From Flaccisagitta enflata (taxonomy: Eukaryota; Chaetognatha; Sagittoidea; Aphragmophora): DNA of 64,000 bases. The DNA lies in contig OZ231126.1 in assembly GCA_965153355.1 (NCBI GenBank), positions 69,068,001-69,132,000 of the forward strand, written 5' to 3'. Of this stretch, positions 10,759 through 23,315 are shown piece after piece. Positions within the stretch are counted from its first letter, which is position 1. Every line of letters starts with the position of its first letter. The notes under the pieces are model-generated. The model was not told the origin of the DNA. It was given only the letters and a program-made list of their open reading frames with translations, and did not search any database. The position numbers and the translations under genes are program-made.

Positions 10759-10843
10759 CATGAACAACACTTCCAGCGTCAACAATGCCATGAGCCCCTT
10801 GACAATGTAGACATCCTGCACGAGATCCTCGCTAACAACCGAG
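10759..10843 (+). CDS. candidate internal exon, unknown product
   Basis: One frame reads HEQHFQRQQCHEPLDNVDILH and continues EILANNR. This is a plausible globular peptide with high GC at third positions, unlike the repeats around it. An AG precedes 10759 and a GT follows 10843. The frame is also open upstream except for one TAG (10756-10758), and stays open downstream for about 40 codons. I do not recognise the family. It may be a stranded exon or a pseudogene fragment. Confidence 0.25.
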
Positions 10844-11100
10844 GTCGGTTGATGGATTGTCGATGGATTGTCTATGGATTGTCTTCATTCAGACAGAAAT
10901 GCCACATTTTTTTTCCTGGAATGTCCTCTCTCTCTCTTCAGGGTTGCGCAGGGGCAGTATTACAAAATCCGCTTGCAATTCAATATTGTTAACGACCAAC
11001 GGACTGACTGACTGATAGACCGACTGATCAACATGGCAAGGTGTAGAGGTGCGTGTCTGCGACTTAAAAACAGGGAGGGATGAGAGAGAAAACAAATATG

Positions 11101-11101
11101 A

Positions 11102-11149
<48 letters not shown>

Positions 11150-11185
11150 AGGAAAGAAAGACTTAAGGAAAGACTTAAGGAAAGA
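11101..11185. repeat. (AAAG)n microsatellite
   Basis: About 12 perfect AAAG units, then GGAAAGACTTAA variants. Confidence 0.95.
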
Positions 11186-11231
11186 TAGCACGCGCCTAAT
11201 AAAACATCAAATTTGGAGAAAAGAAAAGAGT

Positions 11232-11349
11232 AACAAGGCTGTATACACTCCCCCCAGTCGAAGATGGGTGGGCAGGAGCGGAAAACAGAAATCTTTCGTG
11301 ACATGACTGACAGACCGACACAGCAAGTTCGCTTGACCGCGACTAAAAA
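11232..11349 (-). mobile_element. family A repeat, short diverged copy
   Basis: Starts AACAAGGCTGTATACACTCC with distal box AGTCGAAGAT, then GGGTGGGCAGGAGCGG. It ends with a hairpin-like AGTTCGCTTGACCGCGACT (11326-11344) plus AAAAA. The internal tetranucleotide tract is reduced. Confidence 0.65.
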
Positions 11350-11396
11350 CTTAAGGAAACAAAAAACATTGTATTGGTGATCGATGTGATTTTTGT

Positions 11397-11400
<4 letters not shown>

Positions 11401-11461
<61 letters not shown>
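11401..11461. repeat. compound (GA)n-(CAGA)n microsatellite
   Basis: (GA)23 followed by four CAGA units. Confidence 0.95.
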
Positions 11462-11462
<1 letters not shown>

Positions 11463-11712
11463 AAGACGAACAAACAAAAAAGACACCTTCGTTGAGATAA
11501 CTGATTCCCTACCCCTTATTGATTTACAACGTGTTCGCGTTATACTTTAAACGTAAATTTTTATTATATCGCTGCTCCCACTTTCCGCATTTGGTATTTT
11601 CTTGATGAAAAAAACAAAATGAAAAAATCCAAATTGAACCATTTTTTACTTCTGAATGAAAGAAAAACTCAAGCAATCAAGCACATAATTCATGATTTAC
11701 TTCCTCAGATTA

Positions 11713-11750
11713 CCAACAACACAAACAACAACAACAGCAACAACAATATC

Positions 11751-11817
<67 letters not shown>
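11713..11817. repeat. (CAA)n microsatellite, first block
   Basis: Interrupted then pure CAA. The Asn-rich ORF is an artefact. Confidence 0.95.
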
Positions 11818-11819
<2 letters not shown>

Positions 11820-11892
11820 AATAACCACAACAAGAACAACAATAAAAAAAGATTGGCGAGAAGTTTGAGGATGAAGATTTGACAACCTTTAG

Positions 11893-12015
<123 letters not shown>

Positions 12016-12109
12016 ATCATCTCATACCCAAACAACATGTATTAGTCCGTAGAATGAAAATTTTAAAAGGATCACAACTCACTTTTGCAGTGGCTTTAAG
12101 TCAATACTG

Positions 12110-12256
12110 TTTTTGGGCTATATATCGACTATTTCCAAGCGGATTTTTTTGTTTTTTGGCTTTAACCGTAGCTCATGCATAGTACTAGACATTTCCGGCG
12201 GTCACAACCCTTGGCCTTTTTTTTTCCACCATGAGTTTGTTCCTGGGACCCGTGGC
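12110..12256 (+). repeat. dispersed repeat G, copy 2
   Basis: Inverted relative to the copy at 8402-8548, with the same internal words (TATTTCCAAGCGGATTTTTT, ACCATGAGTTTGTTCCTGG). Confidence 0.8.
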
Positions 12257-12487
12257 CATTCTATAAGATGCCAGTCAGAGAGGGTTTATAAGTCCCTCTT
12301 CAAAGTATTTCATTTTTGGTTTAGAGATAGATATTGTTCGAGTAGTGAAACGGAAAATGACCTTTTCAGTCATGGAAAACAATCTCCACAAAATGGCAGA
12401 ACACACTCGCGATGAAATGACTCCCACTGTGCGTTGATATGACATGGGTGGCGTTATGATATTACCACTGTACGAAAGATAAACAAA

Positions 12488-12607
12488 CGAACATTCCTAC
12501 ATGGGGAATTTCATACATGTAATTCATATGCAAAAATCAAAATGGTCAAAAATTATTGGCTCTTTTGGTCAAATCACATGTATGGAATTCCCCATATGCG
12601 ATGTTCC
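12488..12607. repeat. 120-bp hairpin (short fold-back)
   Basis: GAACATTCCTACATGGGGAA then TTTCATACATGT is mirrored by ACATGTATGGAATTCCCCAT then ATGCGATGTTC. The arms are ~33 bp with few mismatches around a ~55-bp loop. Confidence 0.75.
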
Positions 12608-12994
12608 TTCCACCATTTTGATAAAAAAAAGAATTATATCGAAAAAGGTAATCCCGTCTTGGTCGTTCTGATAGTATGGAATCATTGGATCATTGGATAG
12701 AATATGGGAGAACCAGAAATTGGTAACCGCAGTTTTTGCCTTACTTGATAGAGAGCCGCGCGTTTCAGCCTGAAAGGACATTTTGGCATAAAGGTTTTAA
12801 ATATCAAGCTTACACAAATAATTCATGAATCCTACAATTTTTGAGTATGCCTTCAGGTTGTCATCGGTCAAAAGCTATAGCTAAGCTTATGACTCAAGAC
12901 TGGCCATTCAAGCTACCCATTATGGACAAGAAAAAGTCATCCTCTTCAATGAATGATCAAGCCTGAGCAGTTGACCAACTGGTAAATCATTCTG
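12608..12994. other. intergenic, nothing seen
   Basis: No repeat or coding signal recognised. Confidence 0.45.
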
Positions 12995-13572
12995 TACAGT
13001 AGATGTCGTCTAGACTTGGAAATACGGGGGAATTCATTACAGGAAGACAAATTTACTTAAAAGACTGATATTTGGAATATAGACTAATAAAGGGATGCTT
13101 TGTTGCCCATGGGTGTTGGTTGCTATGGAAACACATTTTCATGTATTCACGCTAAAGTATCAATATTTTAAGAAATTTTTTTAGGGAACATTGTTTATGA
13201 TAAAATTTGCTACAATTTTCCCACAGTATGTTCTGTAAGAATATTGCTCGTTTAGCCGTTGCTAGGGAGCGTAACTAGGTATGACAGCCCTGTGATGCTC
13301 CCTAGCAACCGCCAAACCAGCGATATTCTTACAGAACATACTGTGGGAAAGTTGTAGCAAATTTTATTTTAAACAATGTTCGCTCAAAAAATTTCTCAAA
13401 AAATTGATACTTTAGCGTAAATACATAGAAATGTGTTTCCATGGCAACCAACACCCATAGGCAATAAAGCATCCTTTTATTAGTTTATATTTTAAATATC
13501 ACTCTCATAACTTTATTTGTCTTCCTGTAATGAATTCCCCCGTATTTCCAAGTCTAGACGACATCTACTGTA
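12995..13572. mobile_element. fold-back element D2 (TACAGT ends)
   Basis: TACAGTAGATGTCGTCTAGA at 12995 is mirrored by TCTAGACGACATCTACTGTA ending at 13572. The inner part, from about GATATTT inward including GGTTGCTATGGAAAC and CCCACAGTATGTTCTGTAAG, is homologous to D1. The outermost ~70-80 bp of the arms is unrelated to D1 apart from TACAGT. Confidence 0.85.
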
Positions 13573-14095
13573 CTAATTGGCAAAAGGATTATGGAAACCC
13601 AACGCACTTTGCCCTAAACACCTGATAACGCGATCTTGCCATTTGTCCGGATCTGATTTCATCATGTTTGCCCCATCTTTCTCCGCTTATTACACGCTCT
13701 TTTTTGTCTAAGAACACTGTTTATAAGAACATCAGCCGCAGATTCGGCAAAAAAATAAGAACATCCTAAGAGCATGCTCAGGCTCAGATTTTGGCATGAA
13801 TATATTCTTAAGTACGCTTTGATATGATTTTTTATGGAAACTTTGAAAAAAAGTTGTACAAAATCCTCCAACCCAAAAAATCTAACCAGTTACTTTTATC
13901 ATCTACAATTTTTTGATTTCAGGATTTACAAACACAAAATTTTGTATGGACTGAGAATAAAACATATCTATTTTTCTGAGTATGAATAGCTAGTAACTAC
14001 ATTAACGAATCTTCAATGCTACAAAAATAAGAACAGGTTAAGAACGTTTGAGCCTGAAAATAAGCTAAAAAATAAGAACGCTGAGCTTCACTTAA
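13573..14095. other. intergenic, nothing firm
   Basis: AT-rich. AAGAACA recurs several times (about 13710, 13755, 14028, 14075), perhaps an old degenerate repeat. The 69-aa minus ORF has no motif. Confidence 0.4.
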
Positions 14096-14698
14096 AATAG
14101 TTGCAAAAGCGTTAGATGGTCAGCGGTACCCGTTGCCCCTATGTGAGTGTATGAGGGTGTGAGGTGGTGAGAGGGGCAGCGGCCCCGAAGGAGCCGATGA
14201 CCTATGCTGTTTTTATTTGAGCCTGAAGGCTGGAATTGGGGCCTTGAAGCTGGGATTTGAACCTGGAGGCGGGGATTTGAGCCACGAGGCTGGGATTTGA
14301 GCCTCGAGGCTGGGATTTGGGGCTCCAGACTAGGATTTGGGCCTACACACTGATATTTGGGCCTCCACACTAGGATTTGAGCCTCGAGGCTGGGATTTGA
14401 GCCTCGAGGCTGGGATTTGAGCCTTGAGGCTGGGATTTGAGCCTCGAGGCTGGGATTTGAGCCTCGAGGCTGGGATTTGAGCCTCGAGGCTGGGATTTGA
14501 GCCTCTGGGCTAGGATTTGAGCCTCAAGGCTGGGATTTGAGCCTCAAGGCTGGGATTTGAGCCTCAAGGCTGGGATTTGAGCCTTGAAGCTAGGATTTGG
14601 GCCTCAAAGGGGGGGTACGGAGGAGGAGGAGGAGGAGAAGGAGAAATTTCTCCTGTGTGAAAGCATAGGTCATCGGCCCCTTCGGGGCCGCTGCCCAA
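14096..14698. mobile_element. family B element 3 with large minisatellite core
   Basis: The tail module (TTAGATGGTCAGCGGTACCC) leads into arm GGGCAGCGGCCCCGAAGGAG at 14173. The mirror arm ends GGGGCCGCTGCCC at 14696. Between them a 20-bp unit array occupies most of the element. The left inner arm is shortened: GATGACCTATGC is kept, but the CATATGGGGAATT part is replaced by TTTTTATTT. Confidence 0.8.
14215..14612. repeat. 20-bp minisatellite GGGATTTGAGCCTCGAGGCT (about 20 units)
   Basis: Direct head-to-tail array. Most units contain the 10-bp palindrome GCCTCGAGGC or a one-base variant (GCCTCAAGGC, GCCTTGAGGC). Confidence 0.9.
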
Positions 14699-14699
14699 A

Positions 14700-15198
14700 A
14701 ACTGTATTCTTATAAGAAATACGGCGTGTACTTCGGCCGGAAATCAAAGACAGTTCCCAATTCCCGATTTTGCATTAACACTTAATGGAATGAAATTGAT
14801 CGATTGCCATCTGACTTTTGGTATGTTTTTTGTTTTTCACAACATCATATTTGGTAACTCACTTGTTTTTTGATAAGTCTCTATTCAAGATTGTGGGTGT
14901 CATGAGAATTTTTATAATAGGAAGCTCAGACAGGTAGGAGAAATGTGAAGGCGCAATTTAACACACATATCTGGTACTCTTTCTGGTCACTGGCACACAA
15001 AAACTGACAAAGATGGATTCTTTTTTTTTTTTTTTTTTTTTTGCTGTTGGTTTGGTAAAATGATCATAATTTCCAAAAAGATTGGCGCAAAGACAGCCTA
15101 AACTGGATGATCAACATGTAGTATCTTGATTTTATGTATGTTGTCAAACTCTCTCAAAAACAGGTTGGCAAAAAACATTGATTTAGAAATCAAATAGA
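14700..15198. other. intergenic, nothing seen apart from poly(T)
   Basis: A ~22-bp T run near 15020-15041. Otherwise ordinary sequence. Confidence 0.5.
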
Positions 15199-15360
15199 AA
15201 CAAGGCCGGATACACGGCCAATACCAGTCGCGGACGGGTGGGCAGGGGCGGAAGCGCTGGTTTTTCCACTTTTCGACTCGTGATCACCAACGGACCGACC
15301 AACCGACCGACGGACGGACGGACAAAGCCTCTTATAGAGTCGCTCGTCCGCGACTAAAAA
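15199..15360 (-). mobile_element. family A repeat, GTCGCGGACG subfamily
   Basis: AACAAGGCCGGATACACGGC leads to distal box AGTCGCGGACG (15226-15236), a short body and a GACCGACGGAC tract. Hairpin AGTCGCTCGTCCGCGACT (15338-15355) is followed by AAAAA. The hairpin contains CGTCCGCGACT, the exact reverse complement of this copy's distal box, so this copy has its own word variant at all three sites. Confidence 0.85.
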
Positions 15361-15563
15361 GAAGAGAAAAACGGATCAACAGGAAGTCGCTTGCAGGATG
15401 ACTCAGGCAGGGGCATTGAAATGGGTGGGTGGGGATGTGATGTGGAAGGGCAGTTGATGAAATCGTTCGATTTCGGCCAATTTCGAGTCATCCAAAATTT
15501 GAGTAGTGATTCGACCAATGACCTATTTATCCTCTTTTGCTCAACAGACATGTGGGGTTGTAG

Positions 15564-15586
15564 AATCGCGTGCACGCGACTAAAAA
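15564..15586 (-). repeat. family A hairpin remnant
   Basis: AATCGCGTGCACGCGACT followed by AAAAA. The upstream 15395-15560 segment may be a decayed body (GGCAGGGGC is present). Confidence 0.5.
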
Positions 15587-15589
15587 GAT

Positions 15590-15939
15590 GAAAGAAAAAA
15601 TATTCCTGCTGCGGTATGGGTTGAATGAAGACAGTTGAAAGCTGCAATTCCTTTTTATGTGCCTTATGAATGATGTCACATGATCGCGGATATCCAACGG
15701 AGAGACGATCTTTCTTCCCCCCCCCCCCCGTCCCCCACCCTAACACTCACCGGAACTTGAGTGTCACCGCATTATTGTTCTGCATTTATCAAATTGCACA
15801 AAGAAGATAAAAAAAAAAAAAAAAGAAAAAAAAGAAGAAAAAATTCCACGTGAGAAAATCGTAAAAGAATCACCCGTGGATTTTGCTATGTGCATTATTA
15901 ATCTCATACATGCTTGCAGTGGAGGAGTAAGGAAAAGTT

Positions 15940-15978
<39 letters not shown>

Positions 15979-16630
15979 GTAAACTTCGCCCCTTTAGCAA
16001 TACAGGATTTTGTCACGAGATCAAAGAGGTTTATGGCCAATTCCATTTACATAACGCCCTTTTTTCGGAATCAAACTCCCATATCATGTATGGTTGGAAG
16101 AGTTGGACTACATAGAACCATATAACACCATTTTTTCATCTCACAACTTGTTGTAACATGAATTTTTACTACGACAGAATTAGATACAACAATGCTACAC
16201 CTAAACGTCGGAAAGACCTTACAATCTATCAATCAGTATCGAAAGCACTACTGATAGCGGCAAAAAGCCACAACCGCTTTGAGATAACCGACGAAGAACA
16301 CAGGAGAGGACAATAATAAAATTGGTGGCAATTCAAACAATGGCAGCACTGAAAACTCAATTTGCATAAAGCGGTAACAAGATTCCCGCTTTTTAAAAAA
16401 AAAAAAAGAACCTTATGTATTAGTAGTAATCAGTTTAGTTATAAATATCGTGAAGTTTAAAAGGGCGCTTCAAGCTATTCTGAAGCTGAGGCCTGGAGAT
16501 GCCGACAATCGGACACTAAGTTATCATGTGGCCGGGAGCCCCTGTAGTCTGTAGTCCGGACAGTAGATAGAGCAGTTAAGCGTTAATGGTTACCTCTCTT
16601 AGGCTCTTTGATCTCACCTTCTTATGATCT
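15590..16630. other. intergenic with homopolymer and short GA runs
   Basis: C run at about 15717-15729, A-rich run 15811-15842, (GA)n at 15943-15970. The rest shows no gene or repeat that I recognise. Confidence 0.55.
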
Positions 16631-16639
16631 CAATGAATA

Positions 16640-17247
<608 letters not shown>

Positions 17248-17437
17248 CCTGTAACTCAAACTATTCAACCATCTAAAACCACTCTACGTCCCGATCCCAG
17301 TACACCTGTTTTTGCGGGATGCGGTTTAAGTTTTTAACTACCCTTATGCCTCAACAGGCAGCGCATGAGTGTCGCCGATACCAGTGAACCTAGTGCCTTG
17401 GGTTACATCCAGGCCTGAGGCACGCAATTTGGTCATC

Positions 17438-17467
17438 GGGCCCGCAGCTTTACCTAGCTGCGGGCCC
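17438..17467. repeat. GC-rich palindrome GGGCCCGCAGCT
   Basis: Perfect 12-bp arms GGGCCCGCAGCT and AGCTGCGGGCCC around TTACCT. Related GGGCCCGCT and AGCGGGCCC words occur at 17846-17895, about 400 bp away. Confidence 0.85.
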
Positions 17468-17520
17468 AACGCAACGGGCCCTCCTCTATTTTGCCAAGTA
17501 TTCTTGAACTTCACATGTGC

Positions 17521-17572
17521 TAATTGGATAATGAATTGGATAATTGGATAATAAATTGGATAATTGGATGGT
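17521..17572. repeat. ATTGGATAA minisatellite
   Basis: Four to five near-copies of ATTGGATAAT, one with an AAT insertion. Confidence 0.7.
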
Positions 17573-17964
17573 ATCCTGAAAAAAAGGGCCTCCAGTGATG
17601 GTAAAAGTTCTATCAAAATTTTTTATCAATTACTCTCACTTCTGGGGACACTTTTCAGTTCATCTTTTTTTCATCTTGTCTTGCAGCTGCACTTTTGTTA
17701 AGGTACTAAATAGAATTACCTTTTTTGTTTGCATAATTCTTTTAATTTGTTGGATAAGCGATTGTATTCATAAAGAAAAAAAACCGCCTTGCTGTAATAT
17801 AGTAGTGTATTCAACATTGATGTCATCAGTGATAGTATATTAACTGGGCCCGCTGTTTTTTTGTCTGGCCCGCTAAAATCATGATGAGCGGGCCCAACAG
17901 ACCCGCTCAAAAAAAAACAAACTATTTTCAGGCCTGGTTATGTCATGAGAGCTGCCGTTGTGAC

Positions 17965-18040
17965 CTGCTATCAATGTTGTCCCCGCCATGGGACTACCAA
18001 AGGTGGTGTCACCATCGTCGTCATACATCCGCCCTTGTGT
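17965..18040 (-). CDS. candidate internal exon, unknown product
   Basis: On the minus strand, TTGCAG precedes and GTCACA follows a segment reading TQGRMYDDDGDTTFGSPMAG then TTLIA. The peptide looks globular and acidic rather than repetitive, and its base composition stands out from the neighbours. No family recognised and no partner exons found, so this is a weak call. Confidence 0.2.
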
Positions 18041-18139
18041 CTGCAACAGCTCAAATTCCAATATCTTTCCACGGTCGAAACGCGGTTGAAAGAATCAAGA
18101 TAAGCCTGTACTAAATTGACTAAATCCAAAAAAATCAAA

Positions 18140-18698
18140 ATTCTACGAGCAGTTCATGTTGTGGAGCTGTCTAGGGCTTCTTTTGTGATCATTTTCAGCT
18201 TTAAAAGTTTACGTCTTGGTTGCCGCACCTTACCTTGAACTTTCCATGGTTTAATAAAAAACAAAAAATTTCAAATTGCTCAAATCAAACTTTTAACAGC
18301 AGATTTGAAATCTGCATAAAAAACTGTCTGTTGAAAGTGCTTTTCTTCTTTCAAAATTCCTTCAGGATCATTGTCAAAATCCACGCTAAAGATTCTTAAA
18401 AAAGGTAAGTTCAACAATTTTACAAAGAAATTAAAAGGAACGGTATGTTTCAAAAATTTGACAGCACTTTTGTAATTGGAATATCAAAAAAAGGAAAACA
18501 CTTTCAATTGTCAGTTTTTTCTGCAGATTCCAAATCTGCAGACAGAATTGAAATTTGAGTATTTTGAAATTTTGGAATTCTTATAGGGGTTAGGATAACA
18601 GAAGGTAAGGCGCGGCCACCTGAAAGTAGAATTTCAATGCCTATAGTGATTTCAATAGAAGCCTGAGATTGTCCTACAATATGATCTGCTCGTAGAAT
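18140..18698. mobile_element. fold-back element with ATTCTACGAGCAG ends
   Basis: ATTCTACGAGCAG (18140-18152) is mirrored at 18686-18698. A second matching pair, GCCGCACCTTACCTT (18222) and AAGGTAAGGCGCGGCC (18602-18617), sits at the same distance from each end. The ~559-bp interior is AT-rich and non-coding. Confidence 0.7.
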
Positions 18699-18750
18699 GT
18701 TAATTTTATTGCTCTTTGTCATTTAAGTACAGACTTATCCAAATGCAAGG

Positions 18751-18952
<202 letters not shown>

Positions 18953-19020
18953 TAATTCGATTGGTGCTGCTTTTTGATGAATGAGTATCGGATTTGGGGA
19001 TTTTCACAAATGGGTAATTA

Positions 19021-19138
19021 ACCGACCAACCAACCAACCAACCAACCATCCATCCAACCAACCAACCAACCATCCAAGCAACCAACCAGCCAACCATACA
19101 AGCAACCAACCAGCCAACCAACCAACCAGCCGATCAAC
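19021..19138. repeat. degenerate (CCAA)n repeat
   Basis: CCAACCAACCATCCATCC-type tetranucleotides. The Gly/Trp ORF on the minus strand is an artefact. Confidence 0.85.
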
Positions 19139-19645
19139 AAACACATAAAGATGTGTAGGCTGAGGCCATGGACTCCTTCGGTGTCACTGTCCCAGAAAAA
19201 AAAAGAGCTAAACCAGTGTGTCACCCTGTGTAGACAGCCAGTATAAACAAATTGCCTTGGCAATAGCGCTTGATTTTTCCATTTTGTTTCATTGCGAAGG
19301 CAAAGGCGAGATTTCGCCGCCGTCGGTCTCTTTCGCGTGGAGTCGCTACCGGTCAATCCCGGACAAATGAATACAAAATGGCGTCCGCTTTCCACAGTCA
19401 CGCAAATGTAATCTACATTTGGACGCAAATTCAGTTTGTGTGCAGTGATTTCTTGAATCTCTTGAGGCAATATACTTACTCAATCCCAAAATACCCATTG
19501 TGCTGTTGTTTTTTTTTTTTTAAAGTTAACTGTTGGAATTCTATCATAAATCTTTCAGAATCAATTAAAGAATCAATCATGATCGACTTTGATCGTATGA
19601 ATCGCGGACATTGTCCGCACCCATCCACTGGAGTGGGCTTGTATC
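19139..19645. other. intergenic, possible GC-richer patch
   Basis: 19300-19400 is GC-richer, with an AAAATGGCGTCC start-like context. I cannot extend it into a credible coding exon. Poly(T) near 19511-19520. Confidence 0.4.
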
Positions 19646-19648
19646 TTG

Positions 19649-20254
<606 letters not shown>

Positions 20255-20629
20255 ATTTGTACTCGATACATTGTCTTTTTTGCATGAAACATGCTTGCAT
20301 TTACATGCCTGAAATGGAACTGACAGCAAGAAATGGGGGAAATAACTCTCGTCAATGAAATTTGCATACGTGAATGAGAAGTTCGATGAAATCTAAAGGA
20401 AGGAACGTAAAAAGAAAGAAAACAAAAGAGAAAAAAAGAAAGAACAAGAGAAAAAAAAACATAAAAAGGAAAAAAAAAACTTCGAGCCCTGAAAGTGAAA
20501 ACCTCGTAAAAGAGGGAAGAAACAAGGGAAAGGGAAGAACCAAAGGAAACTAAGGAAGCGTCTTGTGCTTCATTCAACAGTAGACAAACCAACTGTCTAA
20601 AACACAGACAAAATGAAAAGCTGACAGAC
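20255..20629. other. A-rich intergenic
   Basis: GAAAGAAAA-type A-rich DNA at about 20390-20490. No gene seen. Confidence 0.5.
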
Positions 20630-21246
20630 TAAAACCTAGGAAAAAAGTCTTCGTTCACTTGATGAGGATTTTCATTTACTGAATAAATATCAAGTGGGTC
20701 AGGGTTTTCTCCTTTTCAGTACCTCATCTGATGTCCCACCTAGGCTTTGAATGCTTCTATTTGGCTTAGTGACGGTTTTCTCAGTTCTAAAATGAGTTAT
20801 GCCAAGATAGGTCACTGCAGATTTTAGCGCAAATGTTTATAAGCCAGTTATTGATGTCACTTTTTCCTCCTGTTTTGGAGGCTTAATTTTAGGCAAGATT
20901 TTTTCAACTCTTGTGAAATCGGGACTCAACGGGAAATTCATAAGAGGGTTGATGAAATTTCAATAATGATGTAATAAATCAACTAAAACAATGTTATGAC
21001 TGGCATGTTGATAAATGCGCATCCCAAAACAGAATCATCTCTGATTTTTCTGCATTTTCAAAAAAGAGTGGTCATCTTCAAATCCCTCTCATTTCTGAAC
21101 GCTTTGAGCCACAAGAATGGGATTGGTGCCAAATGGTAGAACTTTTTAAGCAGTTTCTGAATCTCATTAATTTTTCCTACTGATCATTACTAGAAATGTA
21201 TTTATTACTACTTATAGGTGAACGAACACTTATTTCCTAGGTAGTA
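20630..21246. mobile_element. fold-back element E2
   Basis: The left end AACCTAGGAAAAAAGTCTTC then GTTCACT is mirrored by AGGTGAACGAACACTTATTT then CCTAGGTAGTA ending 21246. The copy-specific arm word is GTTCGTTCACC. The internal TGGTCATCTTCAAAT and CTCATTTCTGAACGC words are shared with the 23.7-kb partial copy. Confidence 0.75.
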
Positions 21247-21300
21247 AAACCTTTCCGTTTCGATATCGAACTGCTACAATTACGCAGCTTACGAAACTAA

Positions 21301-21430
21301 AACAAGGCGAAGTAGGCCAGTAGGTCAGTAGGTACGACGTGTGCGTTACCGACCGACCGACAGACCGAACGACCGACCGACCGACCAACATACACAGCCA
21401 GTTATAGAGGTGCTTTGTCGCACCTAAAAA
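21301..21430 (-). mobile_element. family A repeat, GGTGCG subfamily
   Basis: AACAAGGCG start, distal-type box AGGTACGACG (21330-21339), a GACCGAC tract, then hairpin AGGTGCTTTGTCGCACCT (21408-21425) and AAAAA. The hairpin's complement word is AGGTGCGACA, which matches the distal box at 8 of 10 positions. This is a fourth word variant. It sits 54 bp from the end of E2. Confidence 0.75.
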
Positions 21431-22186
21431 AAGAAGAAGTTTCTGTTCAGTTAGCCTCCAGAAGTGAAGTGAAACTAAACAAGGCAAAAAAAAAAAAAAA
21501 AAAAAAAAAAAACACACTTTTTGATAGCCCAGTAACACGTAATTTGAGGTGTAGCCTCCTAATTAGTTCTACTAGATGATAGAATGTGCAGTTTTTCATA
21601 AAAACAATCTTGGTTGGCAAAAGAATGAATTATGCTCTAGTCAAATTTTCTTATTTCACATCATTTTTACCAGTAAAACAAAGCTGAGGATATCCATCAT
21701 TAAGCTTAATATTACATCCTAATCAGTATCCCAAAGTGGTCAATTCATTGAGGGGTAATCATCATAGAAGCAGTACGGTCATTCTGACTCAAAATTGGCT
21801 TAAAACAATTGTAAAAAATCAACTAAAACAATATAAAAGTCACTATCAATTTTGTTTTGTTCATCAGACCCCAGACCACCCTAAATTGACCTTTCCTCAA
21901 CTTTACAGATTTCAATTCATGAAGTCTTGCTGCCTGTAGGCAAATAGATTTATGAAAACAACATATCAAAGCTATATTTTTATAAAAAAATCATTTGAAA
22001 GCAGTTTAAGATTGTTCTTAATAAAATTTTGCCAAATTTTTTGCACAGCCTGTTAAGTTTTAAAAGATCAGCTCATTGACTGACGTAATAGACAGAGGCT
22101 CGAAACCGTCAGTTGACACCAAGTCAATTGATTTAAGTGATGAAATGATATCCAGCAGTGTCTTTGGCTTTCTCGTCGAATTGATA
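21431..22186. other. intergenic, poly(A) run only
   Basis: A run at 21487-21512 and otherwise AT-rich. No gene recognised. Confidence 0.5.
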
Positions 22187-22787
22187 TACTACCTAGGAAA
22201 AAAGTATATCTACACCTGGGATACAATATGATTTACTGACTTAATATTCATTTAATCATTATACAAAAAGTGTTAATATATAAAATAACTTGTTTTTTAA
22301 CTAAAAATTCTTATCAAAGTTTTTTGAAGCAATATCTAAAGCCATTCTAACTTATTATAGAGGATATGGTGTTAACACTCATAGGCAAATTTACAATTTA
22401 AGAAGAAGCTTATGTTTATATCTGCCATTTCCAAACGTGCAGAACCACAGAAACCAGAATGAGTTCATCTTCTAGATTATTTGATGTAGATAATTTTGTT
22501 TTTTTAGAAATTGTACTAGCTGCTCTAGAAGCGGAGATATGTTGAATTGAAGCTATCTATAATTTCTGCATTCTGCTGTCTTTTACATTTTCTTGATTTT
22601 GAAAATGAATGTCTTTTACATTTTCGCTTGTAATTTCCAAACGGTTTAAGATACACAGACCAGATTGGACCCATTTTGAAGATTTTTTGATGATGTTTAA
22701 TTTGTTTTTTAAAAAATCTATCTAGCATTTCTAGAAGCGGAGATATCCTAAGTAGAAGGTGTAGATATACTTTTTTCCTAGATAGTA
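22187..22787. mobile_element. fold-back element E3
   Basis: TACTACCTAGGAAAAAAGTA then TATCTACACC at the left is mirrored by GGTGTAGATATACTTTTTTC then CTAGATAGTA at the right. The span is about 601 bp. The interior repeats a TTTCCAAACG and AGAAGCGGAGATAT motif pair in two halves. Confidence 0.85.
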
Positions 22788-22910
22788 GGTCACTTGAGAA
22801 ACTATAATCCCAATTTATGGGTGCCACTTATACAGAATAGACATTTACCACGTGAACAATAAAACTACGTCTCATGGAATCATGGATGGAATGACAAAGA
22901 GACAAAGAGA

Positions 22911-22911
<1 letters not shown>

Positions 22912-22948
<37 letters not shown>
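22912..22948. repeat. (GA)n microsatellite
   Basis: About 18 GA units. Confidence 0.95.
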
Positions 22949-22951
<3 letters not shown>

Positions 22952-23061
22952 ATACATTTACTTGCTCAAGAACAAACTGTCTTGGTAACATAAGACTGAT
23001 AGCCGAGGATTGACCTAATCCTAAAGGCAATTCAGAATTTCAAATAGTCTTCTTTATTTCA

Positions 23062-23268
23062 AGTTGCAGACACGCAACTGTTTAAGTCTCTATGAGGCTT
23101 TGTCCATGCATCGGTCGGTGGGTCGGTCATGGTGATCGAGTTAAAAACGAGTAGTTTTTTATATTTTTTTGTGTATGTATAAGTGTTGGAGGTGGGTTGG
23201 GGTGTGGATGGGGCTTGGATGCCCCTGCCCACCTGTCCGCAACGATATTGTGACCCCGCGTCACTTGT
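23062..23268 (+). mobile_element. family A repeat, GTTGCAG subfamily
   Basis: Hairpin AGTTGCAGACACGCAACT (23062-23079), a short GGTCGGTGGGTC tract and a T-rich stretch. GCCCCTGCCCACCTGTCCGC then AAC gives distal box TGTCCGCAAC (23234-23243), complementary to the hairpin word with one mismatch. The end is CACTTGTT. Confidence 0.8.
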
Positions 23269-23315
23269 TTTCTTCATCTCTGTAGCATTCGCCATGGTGA
23301 TGGATTTTAGTTTCA

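Noticed and set aside
14215-14612. CRISPR-like regular 20-bp repeat
   Set aside because: The repeats are contiguous with no spacers and the genome is eukaryotic. It is a minisatellite.
19370-19410. First exon starting at AAAATGGCGTCC
   Set aside because: Good start context, but only ten codons precede a possible GT and no downstream exon is seen.
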